In this document: positions 12,117 to 24,100 of the stretch, piece after piece
Position numbering within the stretch: position 1 is the first letter of the stretch
Layout: each line of letters opens with the position of its first letter
Assembly: GCA_013399115.1 (NCBI GenBank)
Contig: VXAA01000967.1
Span: forward strand, 845,605 to 909,604
From: Anseranas semipalmata
Taxonomy: Eukaryota > Chordata > Aves > Anseriformes > Anseranatidae
DNA length: 64,000 nucleotides
Reading direction: 5' to 3'
Notes under the pieces: generated by a model
What the model was told of the DNA's origin: nothing
What the model saw: only the letters and a program-made list of their open reading frames with translations
Databases searched by the model: none
Made by a program: the position numbers and the translations under genes

Positions 12117-15100
12117 GTGAGTACGCGCCCCGAGCCCCGCAGCCACCCTGTGGGGCTGCCTCGGAAAGTGAGCTTTGGGCCAGCTTTGTTTCTTCTCACA
12201 TGAAGAATGCTTAGAAGTGCATTTTTTCCACAATGCTTTGAGATTTGATTTTAAAATAGAGGGGAATGTGAAAGTCACCCTGTGTTGTAAGTCATAAAAA
12301 TAAAGCCTATTCCGGCAAGAAGAGCTCTTCTGATTAAAATAGATCCCAGGCTTTTAAAGGACTTCTTAGCTGGTGCAGAGCAATTTTTTTTCATCCTTGC
12401 AATTTCACCAAGAGCAAATGTTGTGGTAGAGGGAAAGCTCCGAGAAGGAAGTAGCAGCAGGAAAAAATGCCTCGCGGAGCATTTCTTTAATTGCGAGCAG
12501 GTGGGGCTGCAGCAGCATCTAAATATATCGAGCCTTTGTGAGCACAGCTGCGGGGCTGAGTGCTGGGTGCTGGTGGCTGGGGCGGGCACGGGGACGGTGC
12601 CACAGGGCAGGAGCCAGGCAGCATCCCCAGGGCCGTCCCCAGGCTGTCCCCAGGGCCCTGCAGCCCTGGCCGTGCTGGGGTGGGAAGCCTGAGGTTCAGT
12701 GGCTGTTGCTGGCATTCACAGGCTGAGGTGTTCCCTCTGCAGCACCGCTCGGTCGCCTCTCCCACCGCAGGTATCAGGTGTCCCAGTGCCAGCTTGGATG
12801 ACTTTTCTAAGTAGCTTCTCTTGTGCAGCTCCCTAGAAGACAAATTTGTTTCCCTAAGCTCTCCACAGCGTGAGAATCCAATTTAAGTTCCCAAAGCTTC
12901 CGAAGGCTCAGCAATCTTCCTTAAAAATCTAAAATCTCCCCAGTGGGGAAGCGTGCATCCTCCTGCAAGTGCAGAAGAACGTGGAGCGGGACGCCGGCAC
13001 CAGGGAGGCAGTGCCGGGGCACTGCTGGCTCACACCAATTCATGTGCCCGCTGTGCGCTGCCGGCAGCGCGAGGCGCACGTTGGTGCCACTGCAGGCGTG
13101 GGGCAGTGGCGAGGTGACGGGTGGGCTGTCACCTCCGTGCTTTCAGTAACTTAGCCTGAAGTGAGGTTTCCAACGGGGAATCTTAAAAAATCCAACCCTG
13201 GGCAAGTGCCTGGGCTGTCGAAAGGCTCTTGCGGTGATGCTTGCTCAGAAATGCAGTTGGGCTGCAGGAAAAAATAAGGTCATGTTTTCCAGTCATTGAA
13301 TCAGAGTAAATTCAGCCGGTGGAGGTGGCCTGTTGGTTTTCAGCAAACATTGAGACAGCCTCCAGCAAGGTGATCCATGCAGGCTGCAAGGAAAGGAGCA
13401 GCAGGATGAAACCAGCTATCCCCAAACAAAAAAAAATCCAATTCAGTGTGAAAAAGCACAGGCGAAACCTCGCTGTAGGAGCGGTTCCTACGGCCGCAGA
13501 ACGGTGCCCTGCTGCTGCGCAACAGGGTCGCAACGAGGTACAGACCCCGCGGTTCTGTGAGCAGAAAAGGGCCAGGTCTTCCCCTGGCACCTTGTTCCCT
13601 TTGCCCTGGGGCAAAGCTTCTGCGAGCCCGGCAAGTGAAGGACACCCAGCCCCGGGCCTCAGCCGGGGGCGCGGAGCAGGCAGGGCTGAGCGCCCGCAGT
13701 CGCTCCCGCACAGCCGGGAGCCAGGAGCCAGGCACTCCGCGGGGCAGTGGCCTCGCTAGGAGCAAGCTGGGGGAAATTCACCCTCGTGGGAGGCTGAGCC
13801 TTGGCGTTCAGCCAGGATCCTTTTTGTTTTTCTGAAAGGTGACACATCTGCTGCCAGCGGAATTGTTGAGTGGGGAATTTTGCATCAGCAAATAACCCAG
13901 AAATAGTCACACCGTGCTAGGCTCTGAGATGTGATGGAAACGGAGCCGGATCTGGCTTTAATGTAGAAATTCCTCTGCTGAAGCTAAGGATATCCAGCTG
14001 GGAAGTGGCTTTCCAATGTGGGGAAGGCGAGCTCCCCGGCCAGGGGAGCGGCCGTGCCTCGGAGCTGTGCCCGTGCTCCACGATAACTCCCACGCCTGAA
14101 AAAAATGCCTTTGGTCTCCTTTTATGTCCCCGCAGTGTCCTCAGGTTTGAGCTCACTTTTCGCTCCTCCTCCTTATAATTACAGCACTCTGTTGTAAAGC
14201 CGGAGCGTCTCCATTAACTTCGGTGCTCACTTTTATACCAGTAAAAAAAGGATCACAAACCGGTCCGGGCAGGGCGTTCGTGTGGCTGAAGCGTGCTGGG
14301 GGCAGCGGGGCCGCGCTTACGCTCCGCTGGCTGGGGCTGGCCAAAGGGAAATGGCAGCTTGGTAGGGGGCAAGTAAGGAGTAAGATTTTTTTCTCTAGTA
14401 CGTTTTTCTTCCAAACTGCTCCTCTTGCCTGGGTTGTGAATCATCCTCCATCTGACAGCCGCTGCTGGAAATGCCAAGGGAGCCTTGTGTTTTCTGGAAG
14501 GGTTTTGTGAAGAATCCCTGCTGTGACCCGCAGCCCCACGCAGCCCCCTCATGTCCCAGCGGGGGACTGGGGGCACGGGGTGTCCCCGTGGCCTGACACC
14601 AGCTGCCGCTGCCCTTGTAAACCTTTTCTGGCCTCACCGGGGTGCCTTGCAGTGGTGCCCCTGCTGTGGCTGCCCTACTGTGCCGGGCACTTTTGGATGC
14701 CCTGCTCCTGGTCCTGGTTCACCCACACACGCTGCATCCCTCAGGCTGCTCCCACCACGTTTTCCTGACCGCATCCAATGCTTTAGGGGCGACTTTGCTG
14801 AGAAAAGCTCACCGCCAGAGGTGGCTGGTTTGCAGTTGCCGAGGAAAAGGTACCCCAAGGATTCCCGACCTGCCTGGTACTGATGATGCCCGTTGTTCAC
14901 GAGCCCATGGTCTCGCTCATCCTCTCCACTGGAAAGATGGGTCTGGGAGGTTGAGGGAAAGATGTGTAGATCTGGGGGAGATATACCCAGTTCTGCATAT
15001 ATTTAGTATTTAAATAGCACGCGGTGCCAGACAGCTGTGCCAGCGCCCGGGCTGCATGCCGGGGTCCAGGCGCTCGCAGCTTGCTCCTCGCTGCTCCTCG

Positions 15101-18100
15101 TTGCTCTGAGCGAGTCTCGTGCCACAGGTTCGGAGGTACCCAGGCTGCAGAGAGGGCGTGTAACCCACCAGGAGTATCAAGAGTTCCTCTTCTTCTTACC
15201 TGTGCTTGGGACCTGCACGCATATTCAAGCAAAAAAAATCCCTTTGGAATAAACAGTCTCAAGACATTTTTTTCTGTAAGAAATGCATTTTAATGTATTC
15301 CTGTAAAAATAGCACTTCTGAAGCTTTAAGATGGAAATCAGTCTTCATTTGGATTTTTTTTTTCACTTGCATAGAGAGGCTTAATGATAAAATGAAGCCT
15401 ATTTTCGTTTGTATCATTATTGTGTGGCAGCAGAACACTTTACTTCATAAGAAACATATCTTTCCCAAAGGCCTTGAGATACCAGCAACACGGCACACCA
15501 GCAGGAAAGAGAACCCTTCCCCTTCCCCTTCCCCTTCCCCTTCCCCTTCCCCTNATTTGGGAAGAGCTTCATTCCCTAAATGGCAGGTTTCAGCATCATC
15601 AGAACGTTTTTCCAGGCATGCCTGACTGTCACTCCGTCCTGGTGGGTCTGAACACAAAGGCATGGAAGCAGGAACCTCTCTCGTGGTAACTCGTTATTTT
15701 GGTCTTTCTAGGGACATGGGTCACCTTCGGAGGTCAAATCTCAGATGAAGTAAGTAAGCCCTGGTTTAAGTATAACGCGTGAAGCAAAGCTAATGAGAAT
15801 AGTTTTTGAATGAAATTGTGGCTAGCAAAATAACAGCAGTCTGGTTTGGTAACAGCAAATGGCAGAGAGTTGGTATGCAAAAGAGTACAAATTCTGCGCT
15901 TCTGCTACAAAAAAATCTTAATGAATCTGACATTTGGAGAGATCAGCTTTAATAAAAACATCTAGCCCTTGAAACTATCTTTTCCCCGCTGCTTGGAGTG
16001 ATATTTCCATGTGTGCTGTTGGCAGTGGTACCACTCCAGGAGCAGAATTGGGAAACTTCTATTTTTGCAGAATGTGTGTAATCAGCAGCACTCATAAATA
16101 CCGGGAGTGCGGCATCTCACAGTGAGCTGCCCCATGATTTTATTTCATTTCTTTTTTTTTTTTTACAAAATAATATGAAAGAAATGGAAATGTGCTTAGG
16201 TTTCCTCCCCTCTCTGGCCCATAGCAGATGGCTCTTAGCCTCTGTTCATGCTCCTGCCCGCGTGCTGCAGAGCGCGTGGATCTCGCTGCCTGCCAGGTGC
16301 ACTGGCGATGCTCTTCATCAAAAAAGACAAACCTTCCAGCAGCCTCCCTTGTAGCACTGCAACAGAAAATCCCAAAATAATTTTTGCAGCAGGGAAGAAG
16401 CCCAGGATTCTGATTTCAAACATTTTTTCTTTTTAAGCGACTTGACCTTTGCTGGTATTTCTGCTTGCAGCAGCTCACCAAGCTGAGTTTGTTCCTGTTT
16501 CTTAGTATTGCAGGCTGCAGCAAAAAGAGTTGTTTCAATGACAAATTTGGCTTATTGGCTTTCCTTGTTTAGAGTAAGTCAGTGCAAAATGGCAATGCAT
16601 GAAAAAAGAAGACTTAAATGTATTTCTGCACTAAACCCCATACATCTGCAAAGCAATTTCTGTAACCCTATTAAATTCTTGGCTGCTTTCCTGCTAGCAA
16701 GCACAGGACTTCCCTCTGAGCAGAGATTAATTCCTCCTGAGATAAATCCCAGGGAAGTCCATGCAGATCCATGTCCCAGCCCGGCCGGGACGGTGCAGGG
16801 GCACTGGTGCTGCTTCCCGCACTGGCAGGGAGTGAAGCGTCCCAAACCATCTCGCAGCTGGTGCAGCCGCTGCCCGGGCTGTGAGCGGGGCCCGCGCCCA
16901 GCCCCATGTCTGCTCCCCGCAGGTGGCCGAGCAGCTGATGACCATCGCCTACGAGAGCGGCGTCAACCTCTTCGACACAGCCGAGGTGTACGCGGCGGGC
17001 AAGTGAGTCCCCGGCTTTGACGCGGTGCTGGGCACGTGGGGGCCCGGCCACATCGCTCTGCTCTTCGCAGCCTCCAAGTCCTTCCCTGTGCCTCTGGCCA
17101 CGGCTTTGCTTGGGAAGTCCCCTCTATAAAAATGTTATTTTTGGAGCACTCTCCAAAAATATTAGCACGGCTAATAACACTTAGTGTCATTGCTGAACCA
17201 AAAAAAGGGGAAAAAAATCCATCCGTAATGTGCCTGACGCTGGCCGCTCTGTGTGGGGTGTGGGAGGCAGAGCGGGCGCTGCGTGCGGCCGGGTCCCACG
17301 GCTCTGCTCCCCCAGGCCACGTCCGGGCTGGTGGTGGTGGCCCCGGGGGCCTCCTGCCTCCTCTCTCACGGGCTCTCTCTCTCGCGCAGGGCCGAGGTCA
17401 TCCTGGGGAACATCCTCAAGAAGAAGGGCTGGAGGTACTGTACCGGCGCGGGGACCCTTGGGCGCGGGGGCACCCGGGGCAGCTCGCGGCGCAGCTCTGT
17501 CGGGAGCCAGACCTTGCAACCGCTGAACAAAAACACTCTGTGCTTCTTGGGAGCACGCACCGGCTGCTCGAGGCTGCTGTCGTTGACCCTCCTCTTGCAG
17601 GCGAGGACCCGAAATGCTGGTTTGTGCCGGTCAGGACGCCATCAGGACGTCCAGAGAATGCGGTGCTGCCCTGGCCGTTGCACAGGACCATCCTGTCAGT
17701 GCACAGCACAGCTGCCTTCCCAGCTTATCTGTCCTCATTTCCATGCACAGTGTATCGAGACAGATTATTTGTGCGTCAGGGCCTGTGTACACGTACATAA
17801 GTCTGTATATTAGGAATGCAAAGCTGTGATGGGCCTTCATCTTGGGCAGCCTGGTAGGAGATGATACCTAATGTAAATGAAACACATTAGCATATGTTGT
17901 GTCATTTTAAGAGCATTTACATAATCTTTAAAGACCTCCCCATGTGTCATAGTCAGCCTGCGACCAAAGAGCAGTCCCAGCGGTGTTCTCACCAAAGTCA
18001 GTGCCCCCTGTGCCGGGGGGTGATTATTCAGTGTGAAATGTTCTGCACCCGGTGGGAGAAAGAGGTCAAGTCTAGCAAAAAAAAACAGATACATTGTGTT

Positions 18101-21100
18101 ACACGCATACAATTATGCAGCAAAGTAGTTTGTGAATGATAAATATTTGATTTAATATCACACTGGAGTTTACAGATTAATTCAGCAAATGTATCATTCC
18201 TGGGTTTTTAATATCTGAGGAAATATCCGTCCTCACGATCCACACCGCTGCTCGGCGACACGCTTTCAGGACAGTAATTCCCACCAGAGGGGCCCTTCCA
18301 TGGATGAGAGGCTCAGAAGGCTGATTTTGGGTACCAGCTGTGCAATCCTTCTGGAAAACACGGGATTTTGTTGCCAGGGCGGAATAGCACCACAGCCCAT
18401 GGTAAATGATTCTGGAGGTCGATTGCTCCACCATTAAAAACGCATCCCCTGGCACTTCACTCGAACCAGCTTCGGTTTGCGGGCGCCCGGCTGCGGGCAG
18501 CCTGCGGGCAGCTGGGGGAGAATCGGCCCCAGAGCTGCTCCAGAGAGCAAAACCCCTCGGGTTTCGGCTGTGCTCCCCCGCACCCAGGGCTGCGCAAGCA
18601 GGCGCCGGCGGCCTTTTGGGAGGGGAGAGTGCTGCCCAGGGCAGACGGGCAGAAAGCTTTGCAGGCTCCTGCTTGGGTTCTTCTACGACGGTTTTATTTA
18701 ATAATGACTTTTCTTTTCTGCTCCTAGGCGGTCCAGTCTGGTCATAACAACAAAGCTGTACTGGGGCGGAAAGTAAGTTCCAGCGACACGGGGCCGGGGC
18801 CACTGCCTGCTTGCTGTGCTCTTGGCCAGGTTTTGGGGGGCCGGTGCCGGGCAGGGGATGCAGTGGGGTGGGCTTGCCCCGGCCGGACCCTGCTGCGAGC
18901 TGCTGGGAGGGGCTGTGGGAGGCTGGGCTGGCCTTGCCCTGAAACACCGCCCTTCCTTCTGGTTCCGCCGCGCGTTTGTTGTCTTTGGCCTGGGAACAGA
19001 ACATCAGTGGTGGTGTTTCCAAATCTACCGGGAGGCCTGAGGAGAAACCCAAACAAACCACGAACATGAAGGTTATTGCTAATGTTAAAGTGCAAACTGG
19101 TGGCTGGGCAGTTTTCATCAGAGATAATGTGTGATTATAATTAATCTTTTCCCCCCCCTTTTCTGGACTTATTTGCACTGTTTGGTGGCTGAGGAGCAGC
19201 GCAGCGCCCTGCGGAGCCGCAGCGTAGCTGGGGCAGTGCTGTGCAGTTTGGAATGGGGATTTACAGCAACCTTCTCACCCGGCTGTATTGCTGCTCCGCT
19301 GGCCGACGCTGTGACTTCATTTTGGGGGTTTTTCAAGCATTGCTTCTTGCTGGTGGTTGCTGCCTCGGACCCTAACCGCTTGTCGCTGCTTTGCCTTTGC
19401 AGAGCTGAAACGGAGAGAGGGCTCTCGAGGAAGCACATCATCGAAGGTGGGTGCTGGATCCAGCCGTGCCCTGGGCATTTTTCTGTCTGGACACACCCGG
19501 GTTCCCCCCGCCAGGCTCCCCGGGGCTGCTGGCTCTTGCTCAGGCACAGTGACCGCGGCATCGTGCGCGCTGCAGCCCCTCCGGATCCGTCCTGCGGTGC
19601 CCCTGCTCTGCCTGCATGGCACAGTGCTTTACAGGCAGGACACAAATAAAGCAGCGCCCATGATAAGACACATTTCTGTCATACTAAGGATCGGCAGCGT
19701 CAGCTGTGACCTTATTACGGCGAGAGAGCGCCTGCCTGACAGCGCTTGTGGTGGGGGCTGCACCAAGCCCCATCCGAGCAGCACGGGCTGGCCGCCCAGC
19801 ACGGGGATGCACAGGGGGCACGGGGGCAATCAGCCCTCCCCAAAAAGCAGCCACCACCGTGGGGTCCTGCTGTTGTTTTACCCCCTGGTAGAATTAGCGC
19901 ACGCAGAAGTGGGTTTGGAGAAAAGCTGCATAAAGCTGTGGGAAGGAGTTATTCGCGGTGCCCGGCTGCGTCGTGGGGCTGGGGGCCGCGAGCCCTTGGG
20001 TCCGGAATGGGGGTGTCGGGCTGTGCACCTGAGGTGTGGGTCTCCGCAGCGGGGTTCGCAGCGCCCGCCTCTCGCTGCAGCCTGACCCGCTTCTGCTGCT
20101 GGCACGCAGGACCGTGCAAAACGCCGTCCTGAGGTCACTGGGCAGTGACACGCTGCCTGCCGAGCCCCCCGAGCACGGCAGCAGCGCTCCTGGCTCAGCC
20201 GTGCTGGGGAGGGAGCCCCCTCCCTGCTGCTCCCAGCCCACCCGCAGCTGGCCTCCCGTTCGACATCTGGGGTAAACCCTCACGGTTCGCTGTGGCTGTT
20301 GCGAAGCCAACGTTTGCTGCCACAGCCGATTAGAAAAGGAGAATTCAGGCTCATCTGTGCTAGGTACCACGGCGTCAGTCTTCAGACAGCAGGGGTAGGG
20401 GGCACTCTGCCACACTGCGAGTCAGGCCGTGAAAGGCACTGGAGGTTCGCTTTGGTGTTTGCTTGTTAGAAGGTAGCATCCGTTTGCAAAAAGTTGGGTT
20501 TGCCTGCAAGAAATGGCAGCTTTAACTTGCATTTGGGCATTTGCATGTGTTTTATCATCAGAAATTGCAATGGCCAGTTTTTCACAATTTTCTGATCAAC
20601 CTGACCTAGTGGGAGGCATCCCTGCCCGTGGCAGGGGGTTGGAACCAGGTCATCTTTAAGGTCCCTTCCAACCCAAGCCATTCTATGATGATTCTATGAT
20701 GATTTTCAACAGCCCCTATCTGTTATGTCTATATTATAAAATAGATTATATGGAATATATTACCAGCATATTTACATTACCCACCCCTTCCCTGGGATTT
20801 CAGTACCACCTGCACCAGCCTGGCTGCCACTGTCTGAAGCGGGCAGCGTGGGACGCACGTGGGCATCAGCACGCTGGAGAGCGGAGCTGCAAGGGGAGCG
20901 CTCCAAGAGCGGAGCGATGGCCCTGGCAAGCTTTCAGCATCTAGCATTTGCAGAGTTCTACCGCATTAGCGTATGACTTTCATATTAAGGCAGTGCTGGA
21001 GAAAGTTTTTTAGCCACGTTTTATTGAACTCTCATTTGAATGAACCCCGTTGTCCTGGCTGCTGGCGGCTCTGCACCCAGAGGTGCCTGTGGAAACCGCA

Positions 21101-24100
21101 GCCATTTCGCAGGCAGTCCAAACCCACCCATTTCCCATTCCTTGAGAAACTACTTTGTGAAATGATAGAAAAATCCTGGCAGCAGTTGAAATAATTTCAC
21201 AGAAAAAGTAGCAAATAATGTTAAGGTCAATGTTAGCTATTTTCTATAAATACACTTGGCAAAACCAGCCATTTTTTAATCTAAAAAATCAGTGAACATT
21301 TTCAGACTGCTCTATTTTGGCTTGTTCTTCATGAACATTCGTAAAAACATTTTGTTCCTGGGAAGATTCATAGAAAATAAGTGCTAGGAATTCTCTCTCT
21401 CTGTCACACACATATATGTAGGCTTTCGATGCCGGCTCCCACCAGCTCACAGAGAAGCTGGAGCCTGGGCTGGGTGGGCAGGCAGCGAGGTGGGCTGGAG
21501 GCTGGCTGGAGGCCGGGCCGGAGGCTGGCGGGCCACGGTGTGAAGGCCACCAGAGGCCGGTGCCGAACAGCGTACCCCAGCGCTCTGTGCCGGGCCTGGT
21601 CCTGTTTAACATCTTCATCAACGACCCGGCTGATGAGGCAGAGCGCGCCCTCAGCAAGGTTGTTAACAAACAACCAGTGTTCATTTAGTGTTTTAAATGG
21701 CCAAAGGGGATGGGGGAGCCCCCCTTTGTGATGTTAGATTAGCTCTGAACCAAAGCCGGGGCCCTGAACTCAGCCCCTGGCGGCTGCCGCTTGGCTCACC
21801 TCTTGATAGCAAGTGTCTTTTCCAACCCGAACCTCAGAGTAATTAAAAAAAGCACAGATTATCATGGAAAGGCAGGAACTCTGCATGCGGCAGAACTGGT
21901 GGTTTAGTCTTAATATGGCTGAATAGATATGGGGCAACATTATGCAATGCAGTGTGTCCTTCTGACATGCCATATGGGTGTATATATACATACACATACA
22001 TGTATAAAATACACGTCCATAAATGCAAGAAGCTGTATTCAGCTCTGCCACGGCGATGCTCTGCACCCCTCCGCCCCGCGGTGCCCCCCTCGCTCTCCTG
22101 CCGCTGACCCTGCGGGTCCTTCTCTCTGCTTTGCTGTTTGCAGGATTAAAGGCTTCCCTCCAGAGGCTGCAGCTGGAGTACGTGGATGTGGTCTTTGCCA
22201 ACCGGCCGGACAATAATACCCCCATGGAAGGTTAGTGGGAGCTTTAACTGAAGGTTTTCATGTGACTGATCCTGGCTTATGGGCTTATGCCTCTGATGGT
22301 AGGAAATGAAAAACAAATCTTTATTAAACGTTCAGGCCAGGCAGCTTAAATATGAAATACCTGTTTCGTGATATCCTGGAGTCCTATATATTTACACTTA
22401 AATGAAAGGAATTTATACCTCTTAAATGGAAATTGAAATTTTCTTTAAATCCCAGTGATGGCTTTAACATCGTTCATTCCTTAATTTCCTTTTCCTAATT
22501 CCTTCAGACAAAGCTGAAATGAATTTGTGTTTGCACTCAGCAGACCTTTGTGCCAAACGGCACCTGTGCACCCCTGCCCCGTTGCAGCAGCCTGAGCAGC
22601 CCTTGCCGCCCCTGCCTGGGCAGCCGGGGGGACCGGTCCTTGTTCGGTTTGGCAAGGGGGGCACAAATTTAGGAACGTGTGAGCCATGGTGTCTGCGCCC
22701 CCTAATCACATTTCTCAGCTGACAACCACACAGGCATGTCTGTGGCCGTGCTGACCGGGTGCCAGCACCTGTGGCTGCAGGACAGTGCCCTGGGACGTTA
22801 AAAACGGATCAGATCTGCAGCAGGCGGTGAGGCCAGGGAGCGCGGCGTGGCATGGCGTGGCGTGGCTTGGCGTGTCCCAGCGGCAGCGGTGACCTCCCTG
22901 CTCCGCCAGTGGCGACCTGGTGGAGCGGCGCGGGATGCGCGGTCCCCGCACATGCAGTGCAGCCGAGCTCGGGCACTGGCGGCTTTCAAGCAGCTCTGGG
23001 TGCCGCGAGCAGTGCTGGAACCCAGCAGCAGTGTATAAACCGTGGGGCTTGGTAAGATTTCGAGTGGAGTGAGAAAAGGGATGTTTTTATTATGAATGGT
23101 GTGGTGTTTATTCTTTCATGTACTTCATGCTTTTTTTATGGTTCACCTACTAAGCCACTTCCCTCCCAGAGCATCTGCTGAACCATCTGTCGGTTCGGCA
23201 CTAGCTGGCACGCGCAGGAAGTGTTAAGCTACCTTCACAAGGCATAATCCCAGCAGTGCTCAGTGTCCTTATGTGGCCATGCTTTTCCCACAAGTAAATA
23301 GCTGCTTCCCAGCTCCCGCAGACCTCCGCGTCCTGCGCGTGCAGCGCTGCCGTGAGTGCAGCTGCAGGGGATGCGGGTGGATGGAAGGAAATGTGTCTAC
23401 GAGCGCGGCTGGAAAGCCGTGGTGTGTTTTTGGGAAGTGCAGGAATGCCATAAGTGTATTCTGTGGCTGGGATTTGCATCACAGGAGGGTGTAGCCTTCA
23501 TCCCAAGGGAGAACCATCTGCAGGTAACCTTAAAATGATCGCCACTCATGTGCTAGTGCCACAGGGTGAGGTACCTGCTCGGGTGGGCGATGTGGGTGTA
23601 TGTTATAAAACACAGCCAGGTAAAGGGAGAGCTGTGGATGTTGCTTGTTGCTTTTTGCTTCCCTTCTCACTCTGTTTATCGTTGCGCCTGTGTGGGCGGA
23701 GGTGCGGTTTGGCACCACGCGGGGGTCCCCCCGCTGTGACGCACGTTTCCTGCCTCGGAGCTGGCGGGGCTCTCCGCTGTGGGTCGCTCCGGCCCCCAAG
23801 GCAAAGGGCAAAGCGTGCTTAATCAAGTCGGAAATGTATTTGCCTTTCTTAAGGGTCTCAGAGCAACTTATAAAAGCCTTCATAGGAAAAGCAAAGCAGC
23901 ATTGGCTTCAAGCAGTGCCCGAGGACGAGCAACTGTGGGAAGGGCTGTGCAGAGCCTGCAGCTGGGCAGCGAGCGCAGCGGGAAGGGTCAGGGATAGGAC
24001 TAGGGGCAGGGTTAGGGGCAGGGGCAGGGGTGGGCAGCATCGCCCCCGGAGCGCGCCCAAGGAACCTGGAACGTGCTGCCTGTCTTCTGAGGGAATGAAA

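Noticed and set aside
23984..24035. Interstitial telomeric repeat
   Set aside because: Only one TTAGGG unit is present; the rest is AGGGGC, so it is not a telomeric array.
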